The translations under genes and the position numbers were made by a program. The notes under the pieces are model-generated. The model had not been told where the DNA came from and did no database searches. It worked only from the letters and a program-made list of their open reading frames with translations. 64,000 nucleotides of DNA from contig NZ_CP100126.1 of the NCBI RefSeq assembly GCF_024168045.1, forward strand, positions 141,501 through 205,500, read 5' to 3'. The stretch comes from Dorea longicatena. GTDB taxonomy: Bacteria > Bacillota > Clostridia > Lachnospirales > Lachnospiraceae. Positions 45,396-54,230 of the stretch are shown here, one piece after another (positions within the stretch are counted from its first letter, which is position 1; each line of letters begins with the position of its first letter).

Positions 45396-45566
45396 AAGCG
45401 AGGTAAATACGGCGGAATATTCGCACATAAAGATATTGCTTTTGAATTTGCGTCTGCTATCAGTCCAGTGTTCAAGTTGTACTTAATAAAGGAGTTCCAG
45501 AGATTAAAGGAAGCAGTGTTGTTATATACGAGAGTATTGAGTAGAAATAGTGCAATTTTCACATGA
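45396..45566 (+). pseudogene. KilA-N domain fragment fused to the recombinase remnant
   Basis: In frame with the end of the recombinase remnant the sequence switches to GKYGGIFAHKDIAFEFASAI followed by SPVFKLYLIKEFQRLKE, the conserved C-terminal part of a KilA-N domain. The upstream half of that domain is missing and the last ~15 residues are unrelated. Two broken genes thus make one chimeric frame, best read as decay, not as a protein. Confidence 0.75.
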
Positions 45567-45581
45567 TATTATACAAGAATT

Positions 45582-45629
45582 ACATAGAAATATATCGTAT
45601 TATTGATATAGTATTCTTGAATTCTATGT
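45582..45629 (+). promoter_or_regulatory. Inverted repeat in the MATE gene leader
   Basis: ACATAGAA (45582) and TTCTATGT (45622) pair across a 32-nt AT-rich loop; the 3' arm directly abuts the AGGAG ribosome site and could restrict translation. Confidence 0.4.
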
Positions 45630-45641
45630 GAGGAGAAAACT

Positions 45642-46964
45642 ATGGAAACTGAAAGAAAAACATTAACACAGCTATCTGTGCCAATATGTTTAGAAACTTT
45701 ATTTTATATGCTTTCAGGTATGGTTGACACGCTTATGCTATCATCTGTAAGTGATCAGGCTGTAGGAGCAGTGGGAACAGCAAATACATATATAGGTGTT
45801 TTTATTATTATGTTTGGAGTAATATCATCGGGTATGATAGCCGTTATGTCACAAAATATCGGAGCCGGAAGACCGGGGATAGCATATCAGGCAAGACAAC
45901 TTGGACTTATATTCAACGCATTGATAGGTATCGTAATGTCTGTCGTTCTTGCTACTTTTTCTGGTGGGATACTTAGAATCGTAAGTATTGCTCCGGCTTT
46001 GCTTGAGCCGGCTGAAATATATCTTAGAATTGTTGGCGGTGCATGTTTTTTAAATGCACTGATTCCTATTTTCTCCAGTTATTTGAGAGTGTTTGGATAT
46101 ACAAAACATTCTTTGATAGGAACTGTTGTTGGAAATGTTCTCAATATAATACTTAATTCAGTATTCTTATTTGCATTCGACTGGGGTGTGATGGGAGTTG
46201 CTGTTGCCACGGTTATTTCGAGAGTTGTAAATCTTATTATTGTAGCCGGCATGGGGGCTGTACTTATAAAAGCAAAACAGAGTCCTGAGCGGATTACATC
46301 AAGAAAGATATTTGCACAGATTGTTAAGATTGGTTTTCCTTCTGCGCTTGAAACAGCACTTTACAACATCGCAATGACATTTATAGTGCGTTTTATGAAT
46401 CAGATGGATGTGGACGGAATGAATGTTACAGCGCGTTCATATGCTGTACAGATTGCAAATTTCTCGTATTGCGTGGGAGCTGCCCTTGCTCAGGCAAATG
46501 CAATTATGACCGGCTGGAGAATTGGAGCAAAAGAGTTTGAGGAATGTAACAGGGGGACGAGAAAAGCTGCGATATATGCTATCATCACAGCGACATGCTT
46601 TTCCGTGACCTTTGCATTTGCCGGACATTTTATCGTGCATATATTTACTGATGATTCACAGATGATAAATCTTGTGGTAAAGTTGTTAATAGTAGATATA
46701 TTTCTTGAACTTGGAAGGGTAACAAACCTTGTATATGGGCAGGCGTTAAAAACGAGCGGAGACGCACTTTTTCCGGTTATATTAGGTGCGATATTTATGT
46801 ATTTGTTTGCAGTTGGCGGAACCTATTTTCTCGGAATACACATGGGACTTCTGGCTGTAGGAGCATATATTGCTATGGCAGGTGACGAATGTGCGAGAGC
46901 TGTGGGAATGGTACTTAGATGGAAGAGTGGAAAATGGAAAAGTAAAGGTCTTGTAGAAGTATAG
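45642..46964 (+). CDS. MATE-family efflux transporter
   Basis: 440 residues with 12 membrane helices in two repeats, starting METERKTLTQLSVPICLET and containing the paired MATE segments IGAGRPGIAYQ and GWRIGAKEFEECNRG. MATE proteins export drugs or metabolites in exchange for sodium or protons. It is followed 8 bp later by an AraC-type regulator, a pairing seen for inducible efflux. The gene is AT-richer than the chromosomal neighbourhood, in keeping with transfer. AGGAG lies 6 bp before the ATG. Confidence 0.92.
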   Translation: METERKTLTQLSVPICLETLFYMLSGMVDTLMLSSVSDQAVGAVGTANTYIGVFIIMFGVISSGMIAVMSQNIGAGRPGIAYQARQLGLIFNALIGIVMSVVLATFSGGILRIVSIAPALLEPAEIYLRIVGGACFLNALIPIFSSYLRVFGYTKHSLIGTVVGNVLNIILNSVFLFAFDWGVMGVAVATVISRVVNLIIVAGMGAVLIKAKQSPERITSRKIFAQIVKIGFPSALETALYNIAMTFIVRFMNQMDVDGMNVTARSYAVQIANFSYCVGAALAQANAIMTGWRIGAKEFEECNRGTRKAAIYAIITATCFSVTFAFAGHFIVHIFTDDSQMINLVVKLLIVDIFLELGRVTNLVYGQALKTSGDALFPVILGAIFMYLFAVGGTYFLGIHMGLLAVGAYIAMAGDECARAVGMVLRWKSGKWKSKGLVEV

Positions 46965-46972
46965 GAGAGATT

Positions 46973-47824
46973 ATGTACTTTGAATTAAAGGAAAATAAAC
47001 CACATGGTACAAAGGATGATCCGTTTAGTACATATCATATAAAAAATGAAGGACGATCATTTCAGATACCGGTTCATTGGCATGATGAACTGGAAATTAT
47101 ATATGTAAAAAGCGGTTTTTTGACTGTTAGTATATCAGGAGAAAATTATATTGGAACCCCCGGGAATGCTTTTGTAGTGTCGCCGGGCAATCTGCATTTT
47201 ATGGGTTCACAGACTGGTACAGTGGATTATTTTACTTTCCTTTTTCCGTTAAAATACATATCTTTTTGTATAAATGACATGTTGGATGATAAATTACTGG
47301 AGCCGTTAAAAAATGGTCATCTGATGATAAGTCCAAGAGTAAAAGATACAGCAAAAGAACTATGTGAGCAGTTGGTTGAAATATATGTGGCAAAAAATAA
47401 GAAAACTGAGTCCATAATAACTGCTCAGATAAAGACAAAAATAATTCTTTTACAATTTATTCTTGAAATGTGGGAGAGGGGCTTTGTAATCGAAAATGAT
47501 AAAAGCGGGAGAAATACGATAGAAAAAGAAATGATTTCATATATACAGCAGAATTTTATGGAAAAGATATCATTAAAAGAATTTAGTGAGCAGTTTCATC
47601 TTTCGGAAAAATATATATCGCGATATTTTAAGGAACATTTTCATATTACCCTTTCGCAATATATAACACATTTAAGGTTAGAGCATGCAAAACAGCTGTT
47701 ACAAGATACGGATATTCCTGTTACAGAGATTGCAATGCAGAGTGGATATCAGAATGTAAGCTATTTTATCAGAAGCTTCAAAAAAACATATGGAGTTTCT
47801 CCGTTAAAATATAGAAAAAAATAA
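46973..47824 (+). CDS. AraC-family regulator downstream of MATE gene
   Basis: 283 residues. An N-terminal cupin (about 20-100) with PVHWHDELEIIYVKSGFLTV and VVSPGNLHFMG, then a C-terminal double HTH (about 185-282) with ISLKEFSEQFHLSEKYISR and VTEIAMQSGYQNVSYFIRSF, ending GVSPLKYRKK. Probably controls the adjacent transporter gene. The start follows AGGAGAG. Last gene of the AT-rich accessory segment. Confidence 0.92.
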   Translation: MYFELKENKPHGTKDDPFSTYHIKNEGRSFQIPVHWHDELEIIYVKSGFLTVSISGENYIGTPGNAFVVSPGNLHFMGSQTGTVDYFTFLFPLKYISFCINDMLDDKLLEPLKNGHLMISPRVKDTAKELCEQLVEIYVAKNKKTESIITAQIKTKIILLQFILEMWERGFVIENDKSGRNTIEKEMISYIQQNFMEKISLKEFSEQFHLSEKYISRYFKEHFHITLSQYITHLRLEHAKQLLQDTDIPVTEIAMQSGYQNVSYFIRSFKKTYGVSPLKYRKK

Positions 47825-47850
47825 GCCAGGTATATGGTTAGAAAGGAGAG

Positions 47851-47890
47851 GATATCCCGGTAGAATCAGAAAATCTGCCGGAGAGATATC
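47851..47890 (+). promoter_or_regulatory. Hairpin masking the GH13 ribosome site
   Basis: GATATCCCGGTAGA pairs with TCTGCCGGAGAGATATC around a 9-nt loop; GGAGAG, the likely ribosome site of the GH13 gene, lies in the 3' arm. Translation may depend on opening it. Confidence 0.45.
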
Positions 47891-47894
47891 GAGA

Positions 47895-49547
47895 ATGAGT
47901 ATGGGAAATAAGAATAAATGGTGGAGAAATGCAGTTGTATATCAGATTTATCCGAAAAGCTTTCAAGATTCGGATGGAGATGGAATTGGTGATATTCCAG
48001 GAATTATCAGCAGATTGGATTATTTGAAAAAACTTGGAATAGATGCAATCTGGCTTTCACCGGTGTATCGTTCGCCACAGGATGACAATGGATACGATAT
48101 TTCAGATTATCAGGATATTGAGCCGATGTTCGGAACAATGGAAGATATGGAACAGTTATTTGCGGAGGCGAAGAAACGCGGAATTCGAATTATGATGGAT
48201 CTTGTGTTGAATCATACTTCTGATGAACACAGATGGTTTTTGGAGGCAAAGAAAAGTAAAGACAATCCGTATCATGATTATTATGTGTGGCGTGACGGAG
48301 AAGAGGGTGTTTATCCAAATGATATGAATTCTGCGTTCGGAGGACCGGCATGGGAGTGGGTTCCAGAACTGGGGCAGTATTATTTTCATCAGTTTTCAGT
48401 GAAACAGCCGGATCTGAACTGGGGGAATCCGAAAGTGAGAAGAGAACTCTATGATATGATTCTCTGGTGGATGGAAAAAGGTGCAGGTGGATTTCGTCTG
48501 GATGTGATCGATCAGATTGCAAAAGAGCCAGATCTTAAGATTACAAATAATGGACCAAAGCTGCATGAATTTCTGCGTGAATTAAGCAGGGAAACATTTC
48601 AGAAGGGTGATATGATCACTGTTGGAGAAGCCTGGGGAGCAACACCGGAAATTGCAAAGAAATATAGCAATCCGGATGGAAGTGAATTTTCCATGGTTTT
48701 CCAGTTTGAGCATATTATGCTTGATCAGGAAGAAGGAAAGGAAAAATGGGATACTATTCCATTAAATATGGTTAAGCTGAAAAAATGCCTTGCGAAGTGG
48801 CAGAATACTTTATATCAGACAGGATGGAACAGCCTGTTCATGAATAACCATGATCTTCCCAGAATCGTGTCGCGCTGGGGAAATGACGGAAAATACAGAA
48901 AAGAGTCGGCAAAAATGCTGGCGACAATGCTTCATGGAATGCAGGGAACTCCTTACATTTACCAGGGAGAAGAGCTGGGAATGACGAATGTGCAGTTTGA
49001 CAGCATTGAGGAATATGAAGATATTGAGACATTGAATATATACAAAGAGCGCCTGGAAAAAGGATATCAGCCAGAAGAAATCATGCAGTCTATCTACGCA
49101 AGAAGCCGTGATAATGCCCGCACTCCAATGCAGTGGAGCGGAGAGGAGAACGGAGGCTTCACAACAGGAGAACCATGGTTTACCGTGAATCCAAATTATA
49201 TCAGGATCAATGCCAAAGAGGCACTGGAAGATGAAAATTCGGTATTTTACTATTATCAGAAGCTGATTCGTTTAAGAAAAGAAAATCCAGTATTTGTGGA
49301 TGGAAAATTTGACCTTCTTCTGCCGGAAGATGAGAAGATTTTTACCTATACGAGAACAGATGAGCATACAAAGATGCTGGTATGTGCAAACTTTACGGAT
49401 GAGGAAGTTAGCTGCCCATTGCTTGATGAGTGGAAAGATGGGGAAGTCTGGATTCGGAATTATGAGGATGACAGAGAAGGAAATGTATTGCGTCCATATG
49501 AGGCGGTGATAATTGGAACTGCTGCGAATATTGTGAAAGCAGGATAG
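47895..49547 (+). CDS. GH13 alpha-glucosidase (oligo-1,6-glucosidase / dextran glucosidase type)
   Basis: 550 residues. N-terminal VVYQIYPKSFQDSDGDGIGD, DLVLNHTSDEH (about 98-108), nucleophile in GGFRLDVID (Asp near 202), acid/base in TVGEAWG (Glu near 246) and FMNNHDLPR (about 315-323) give all four GH13 motifs; no signal peptide, so cytoplasmic. The subfamily resembles MalL/DexB, which release glucose from isomalto- or malto-oligosaccharides taken up by the cell. There is no transporter next to it. Start at 47895, with an in-frame ATG two codons later as alternative. Confidence 0.92.
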   Translation: MSMGNKNKWWRNAVVYQIYPKSFQDSDGDGIGDIPGIISRLDYLKKLGIDAIWLSPVYRSPQDDNGYDISDYQDIEPMFGTMEDMEQLFAEAKKRGIRIMMDLVLNHTSDEHRWFLEAKKSKDNPYHDYYVWRDGEEGVYPNDMNSAFGGPAWEWVPELGQYYFHQFSVKQPDLNWGNPKVRRELYDMILWWMEKGAGGFRLDVIDQIAKEPDLKITNNGPKLHEFLRELSRETFQKGDMITVGEAWGATPEIAKKYSNPDGSEFSMVFQFEHIMLDQEEGKEKWDTIPLNMVKLKKCLAKWQNTLYQTGWNSLFMNNHDLPRIVSRWGNDGKYRKESAKMLATMLHGMQGTPYIYQGEELGMTNVQFDSIEEYEDIETLNIYKERLEKGYQPEEIMQSIYARSRDNARTPMQWSGEENGGFTTGEPWFTVNPNYIRINAKEALEDENSVFYYYQKLIRLRKENPVFVDGKFDLLLPEDEKIFTYTRTDEHTKMLVCANFTDEEVSCPLLDEWKDGEVWIRNYEDDREGNVLRPYEAVIIGTAANIVKAG

Positions 49548-49690
49548 TTCCCGTTTGACAGAGTAATTGAGGAGTACAACATAACCGGAGAATCTTGGAT
49601 AAAACGGAAGAAATAAAGATACTTGCAAAATCCCTTCACACCCTGTATCATTTCAAAAGGAACAAAACGAAATGACAAGGAGTGGTTTCA

Positions 49691-50617
49691 TTGGCAAAGA
49701 TCAGGAAAAAACCAAAGAAGAGCATAAATAAAAATATAAATAAAAAACAAAGCACACCTAATATCGCAGAAAAACTCGACAACGAGATGGTTGCGTTCCT
49801 GGATACGGAATTCTTAACATCCCAGATAAAAGGAGGACCGCCGGCAAAGCTTGTGTCGGTTGGGTTTGTAGTCTGTGGAAAGAATTTTGAAGAAGTAACA
49901 AGATTTCATTCCTATATTTATGCAGAAGATAAATTGCATGACCGGTTCCAGGAGATGACCGGGATAGAGCGGAAAGATCTCTTAAGTGCCCCGGATTATG
50001 AACTTGTGATGGAAGAAGTCGCAGAGCAGCTGGAAGCGTGGGAAGTATCAAGGATCTATGTATGGGGACCGGATAAGTATGTGATACAGCGGGATCTTCT
50101 GGAATATCGTAAGGACATATCGAAACGGACCAGAAAGATCGTGAACAGAATCCTTCGTATGATCAAGGATATAGAAGGAACCTATTCGGCAAAGCTGGAT
50201 CTGCAAAGTGCGGGGATTGGAAGTCTGAAGATCATCTGCGGACTCGGAACAGAAGTCAGCCACAATGCGCTGGACGATGCGGTAGATCTGAAAAATATCA
50301 TCAGACACATTGATCTGAAAGGCTGTTCAGAGCATATGCTACAGATTATGAAAAAGTATACATCGGAGAAAGAAGTATACTACAGGCTGCGCAGATTCCG
50401 TGAAAAATGGGATGATGTATCGGAAGGGATTCAGGAAAAGAGTCTTAGCCTGCTGAAAGAACTTGGAAAAGTGGATACGGTAGAAGCAAGAGCACTCCGG
50501 GATGATCTTTTGGTAATGTGTACCGGGGAAGCAATGGCATTTCCGACTTTAGAAGAATATATCCAAAAAGAGAATGCAAAAACAGGGAAAGTAATTCGTG
50601 ATAAAAACGATAAATAG
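49691..50617 (+). CDS. DEDD-type 3'-5' exonuclease-like protein
   Basis: 308 residues from the TTG at 49691, chosen because AAGGAG ends 8 bp upstream; the GTG at 49682 overlaps that site. A Lys-rich N-terminus leads to VAFLDTEF (about 31-38, first Asp-x-Glu of the exonuclease fold), YVWGPDKYVIQRDL (about 118-131) and SHNALDDAVDLKNI (about 191-204, His-x4-Asp). These are the DEDDh positions. The remaining ~100 residues are helical. A nucleic-acid exonuclease role is likely; the substrate is unknown. No obvious operon partner. Confidence 0.78.
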   Translation: MAKIRKKPKKSINKNINKKQSTPNIAEKLDNEMVAFLDTEFLTSQIKGGPPAKLVSVGFVVCGKNFEEVTRFHSYIYAEDKLHDRFQEMTGIERKDLLSAPDYELVMEEVAEQLEAWEVSRIYVWGPDKYVIQRDLLEYRKDISKRTRKIVNRILRMIKDIEGTYSAKLDLQSAGIGSLKIICGLGTEVSHNALDDAVDLKNIIRHIDLKGCSEHMLQIMKKYTSEKEVYYRLRRFREKWDDVSEGIQEKSLSLLKELGKVDTVEARALRDDLLVMCTGEAMAFPTLEEYIQKENAKTGKVIRDKNDK

Positions 50618-50709
50618 AGGAAATTAACAGATAATTTTAAGCGAAATTGCAGATTGACGGAAATCGGTAAAACAGTTTGAAGGGCAGGGAAACCTGCCCT
50701 TCTCCAATG

Positions 50710-51582
50710 TTACTGCACCAGCTGGAAGAATGCTTTCATCTCCCGTGTCAGAAGTTTGTCCTTGTGGTATACAATCTGCCGCCAGATATGCAGATCAAAA
50801 TCACTGACCGGTATGGGGGTCAGGATCCCCTGTGCAATCTGATTCTGTACAGTAAACTGAGGAACAAAAGATAAAAATTCATTTTTCAACAGAAGCTGAA
50901 TGATGAAGTCGGTACTGCTGGATTCCACCCGTGGATGGATTTCCTGACCATATGCAGCAAGATACTGATCCAGAATAAAACGGTAACTTGCATCTTTTTC
51001 GGTAAGTATAAAAGGTTCACTGATAATTTTATTTAATGTCAGAGGACTTTTTTTTGTGCAAGGATGATCCGGACTTGCAACGAAAATGATATTTTCCGGT
51101 TCTTCTAAGATCTTGACCCACTTCGGATCGTACATACGTTTATCCATAAAATAGACGAGATCTACACAGGATTTATTCATCATATCAAGAAGAGCTTCCG
51201 GGGAATCTGTGATGATACTGATCTCAACCGCAGGGTGAAGTGCATGATATCTGGACAGGATATCCGGCAGAATAGAAGAACAGATCGACTCGATCGTTCC
51301 GATCCTGAGTGTGCCATTCAGATCCTGGGATCCGGAGAGTACATCTTTTGCTTCTTCAATCTCACTGGTGATGCGCAGAGCATACTGATAAAATACTTTT
51401 CCCTGATGTGTAAGGGAAATGTGTTTGCCGATCCGGTCAAAAAGCCGGGTGCCTAATTCGGATTCCAGCTGTTTGATCTGGATACTGACGGCAGCCTGTG
51501 TGTAACCGAGAACATCGGCGGCTTTTGAAAAACTTTCCTGATTGGCAACATGTATAAATGTGTTTATTTCACGAAAATCCAT
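50710..51582 (-). CDS. LysR-family transcriptional regulator of the desulfidase locus
   Basis: 290 residues from the ATG at 51582, with GGAGG 5 bp upstream; the longer frame to 51621 is rejected. Winged HTH (about 3-62) with ANQESFSKAADVLGYTQAAV and the dimer helix, then an effector domain (about 90-285). Divergent from the cysteine desulfidase gene, the classic LysR arrangement, so it probably controls that gene and the exporter in response to cysteine or a related amino acid. The ligand is inferred from context only. Confidence 0.9.
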   Translation of the reverse strand: MDFREINTFIHVANQESFSKAADVLGYTQAAVSIQIKQLESELGTRLFDRIGKHISLTHQGKVFYQYALRITSEIEEAKDVLSGSQDLNGTLRIGTIESICSSILPDILSRYHALHPAVEISIITDSPEALLDMMNKSCVDLVYFMDKRMYDPKWVKILEEPENIIFVASPDHPCTKKSPLTLNKIISEPFILTEKDASYRFILDQYLAAYGQEIHPRVESSSTDFIIQLLLKNEFLSFVPQFTVQNQIAQGILTPIPVSDFDLHIWRQIVYHKDKLLTREMKAFFQLVQ

Positions 51583-51756
51583 AATTCCTCCGTTCTTCTT
51601 GCATAAAATATTTTTAATCATTTTATAAAAAAGTTAAATTTTACGAATCGTTTATTTGATGATACAGTGTCTAAGTGAGAAAAACAAGATAAAATGCGTT
51701 TTCAGAAAAAATTGTTTTATGGTATTATAGATAGAAGAAAGGAATACAAAAGAGAG

Positions 51757-53034
51757 ATGGAAAAGACAAATCGAAAATATCAGGCGTACATACAGATTTT
51801 AAAAGAAGAATTACATCCTGCAATGGGATGTACGGAACCGATTGCGCTGGCTTATGCGGCAGCGGTAGCCAGAAGAGAACTCGGATGTCTGCCGGACAGA
51901 GTTGTCATTGGGGCAAGTGGCAGTATTATTAAGAATGTAAAATCAGTGATCGTTCCGAATACCAATCATCTGAAAGGGATACCAGCCGCAGTATCCGCAG
52001 GAATCGTGGCAGGAGATCCGGACAAAGAACTGGAAGTAATTGCAGAGGCGACAGAGGAAGATTCGGCAAAAATCAAAGATTTCTTAGAGAATACACCAAT
52101 CACTGTTGAACATCTGGATCAGGGTATCACATTTGACATTGTAGTCACGTTATATCACGGAGATGAGTATGCAAAAGTAAGGATTGCAAATTATCATACC
52201 AACATTGTGCTGATCGAGCACAATGGGGAAGTTGTAAAAGAATCAGAAGTCAAGGGTGAAGAAGAGGAAGGGCTTACAGACAGAAGTCTTTTAAATATGA
52301 AAGATATCTGGGACTTTATCAATACAGTAGACGTAGAAGAGATTAAAGAAGTTCTTGACAGACAGATGGAGTATAATTATACAATTGCAAAAGAAGGAAT
52401 CCGCGGGGATTATGGTGCCAATATAGGAAAAGTACTTCTTGATATGGATGATGACAATGTAAAGACCCGGGCAAAAGCGATGGCGGCAGCAGGATCCGAT
52501 GCCCGTATGAATGGCTGTGAACTTCCGGTTGTGATCAATTCCGGAAGTGGGAATCAGGGAATTACGGTATCGGTACCGGTCATGGTATATGCGGAGGAGT
52601 TGAACGTAGAAAAAGAAAAACTCTACCGTGCACTTGCACTTTCCAATCTGACAGCAATCCATGAGAAGACACCGATCGGTCGTCTGTCAGCATATTGCGG
52701 TGCGGTTAATGCGGGAGCAGGAGCGGGAGCAGGTATCGCCTACCTTTGCGGCGGAGGATATGAGGAAGTGATCCATACGGTTGTCAATGCACTGGCAATC
52801 GTATCAGGTATCGTCTGCGATGGCGCGAAAGCATCCTGTGCGGCAAAGATTGCATCGGCAGTAGATGCCGGAATCCTTGGATATAATATGTATATCCGTG
52901 GTCAGGAATTTTATGGCGGGGATGGAATCGTGACAAAAGGTGTAGAGGCGACATTGAGAAATGTCGGACGTCTCGGAAAAGAAGGTATGCGTGAGACGAA
53001 TGAAGAAATCATTAAAATGATGATTGAAGATTAA
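51757..53034 (+). CDS. L-cysteine desulfidase (CyuA/UPF0597 family), copy 2
   Basis: 425 residues from the ATG at 51757, near AGAGAG; the TTG/ATG frame from 51694 adds a Lys/Arg-rich leader without homology. The signature HPAMGCTEPIALAYA holds Cys25, and YCGAVNAGAGAGAG plus VCDGAKASCAAK carry the other conserved cysteines expected to bind a [4Fe-4S] cluster. The enzyme class degrades cysteine to pyruvate, ammonia and sulfide. Unlike copy 1 at 13032, all key residues are present. Divergent LysR regulator upstream and EamA exporter 16 bp downstream suggest a cysteine-detoxification unit. Confidence 0.88.
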   Translation: MEKTNRKYQAYIQILKEELHPAMGCTEPIALAYAAAVARRELGCLPDRVVIGASGSIIKNVKSVIVPNTNHLKGIPAAVSAGIVAGDPDKELEVIAEATEEDSAKIKDFLENTPITVEHLDQGITFDIVVTLYHGDEYAKVRIANYHTNIVLIEHNGEVVKESEVKGEEEEGLTDRSLLNMKDIWDFINTVDVEEIKEVLDRQMEYNYTIAKEGIRGDYGANIGKVLLDMDDDNVKTRAKAMAAAGSDARMNGCELPVVINSGSGNQGITVSVPVMVYAEELNVEKEKLYRALALSNLTAIHEKTPIGRLSAYCGAVNAGAGAGAGIAYLCGGGYEEVIHTVVNALAIVSGIVCDGAKASCAAKIASAVDAGILGYNMYIRGQEFYGGDGIVTKGVEATLRNVGRLGKEGMRETNEEIIKMMIED

Positions 53035-53050
53035 GATAGGAAGTGATAGC

Positions 53051-53995
53051 TTGGGAAGCAGTGTATCCAAGGAACAGCTTTCGGACAGGCTGGACCGGAA
53101 AGAGATCGTAAGAGGAACTGCACTGACGATTACGGGTGGCTTTCTGTGGGGACTCGCCGGAGTATTTGGCAAATATTCGTTTGAATACAAAGGAGTGATG
53201 GCACCGTGGCTGGTTAATGTCCGGCTGATCATAGCAGGGATTATTTTGCTGATGAGAGCATATATGGTGCAGAAGAATGGAATCTTCCGTATCTGGAAAA
53301 ATAAAAGACATGTGTTCCGTATGCTGGTGTATGGAGTGATCGGTATTGCAGGATGTCAGATGACGTATTATATGGCGGTACAGGATTCAAATGCCGGAAT
53401 TGCGACAGTCCTGCAATACACGGCACCGGTTATGATTATGGTCCTTCTGGCAATCAGAAACCGGAAACTGCCTGAGGGAAATGAGATACTTGCGTTGGTA
53501 TTGGCATTTGGAGGAACGGTTCTTCTGGCAACGCACGGCAATCTTACGCAATTGAGTGTGTCAAAGACAACATTAGTATTAGGGCTTGCTTCAGCAGTCG
53601 CAACGGTATTTTATAATCTCGTACCGGGTAATATGATGGATATCTATGGAACCTTTTCCATGGTCGGCTGGGGAATGCTGATCAGTGGAATCGGTCTGAC
53701 ACCATTTGTGCAGCCATGGACGATGACGGGAGATATCCTTTTGGACTGGCAGTGTATCGGCTGCATTGCAGTCGTGATCATATTTGGTACGGTAATGTCC
53801 TTTAGCTGTTATATGGAAGGGGTTCGTCTGATCGGAGGTTCCAAGGCAAGTCTGTTTGCATCGGTTGAGCCGCTGACAGCAACGGTGATGTCGGTACTCT
53901 TTATGCATGTGGCTTTTTCGGGAATGGATCTGGCAGGATTTGTCGGAATTATAGCGGGTGTGATCATCTTGTCGCTGCCAAAGAAGAAAAAATGA
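53051..53995 (+). CDS. EamA/DMT-family transporter
   Basis: 314 residues from the TTG at 53051 with AGGAAGTG just upstream; a longer frame overlaps the end of the desulfidase gene. Ten membrane helices in two EamA repeats (about 20-155 and 165-305), with GFLWGLAGVFGKYSF in helix 1 and EPLTATVMSVLFM in the second repeat. Related proteins export amino acids such as cysteine and O-acetylserine or threonine. Cotranscribed with the desulfidase, it may remove excess cysteine; that is inference from context. A terminator follows. Confidence 0.9.
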   Translation: MGSSVSKEQLSDRLDRKEIVRGTALTITGGFLWGLAGVFGKYSFEYKGVMAPWLVNVRLIIAGIILLMRAYMVQKNGIFRIWKNKRHVFRMLVYGVIGIAGCQMTYYMAVQDSNAGIATVLQYTAPVMIMVLLAIRNRKLPEGNEILALVLAFGGTVLLATHGNLTQLSVSKTTLVLGLASAVATVFYNLVPGNMMDIYGTFSMVGWGMLISGIGLTPFVQPWTMTGDILLDWQCIGCIAVVIIFGTVMSFSCYMEGVRLIGGSKASLFASVEPLTATVMSVLFMHVAFSGMDLAGFVGIIAGVIILSLPKKKK

Positions 53996-54011
53996 TATAA
54001 AAAGATTACAG

Positions 54012-54052
54012 AAAGTCCTGTCGGGAGAGTAATATTCCCGAGAGGACTTTTG
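54012..54052 (+). terminator. Terminator of the desulfidase-exporter operon
   Basis: AAAGTCCT/AGGACTTT outer stem and CGGGA/TCCCG inner stem followed by TTTTG. Confidence 0.85.
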
Positions 54053-54170
54053 TCTTGAAATTAACAAGAAAAACAATGCGTGGAGGTATAAAAATTAATA
54101 ATATAATGCATAAATGCGTAAAAATAAACAAAAAAATTCCAAAAACATATCTACAATTGTGAATAATTTG

Positions 54171-54199
54171 TTGATTTTTCAAAAATATTGTGATAAAAT
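54171..54199 (+). promoter_or_regulatory. Promoter of the alanine/glycine symporter gene
   Basis: TTGATT, 17 bp, TAAAAT. Transcription would start near 54206, so the upstream in-frame start at 54114 cannot be used. Confidence 0.75.
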
Positions 54200-54230
54200 T
54201 AACAAATCAAAAGGATATGGAGGATATCAT

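Noticed and set aside
45156..45566. A single 136-residue protein
   Set aside because: Its N-terminus is out of frame with the recombinase reading frame that begins at 45161, and the rest joins pieces of two unrelated families.
43373..47824. Intact conjugative element or prophage
   Set aside because: No relaxase, coupling protein, type IV secretion, capsid or intact integrase gene is present, and I found no matching att repeat at the far side.
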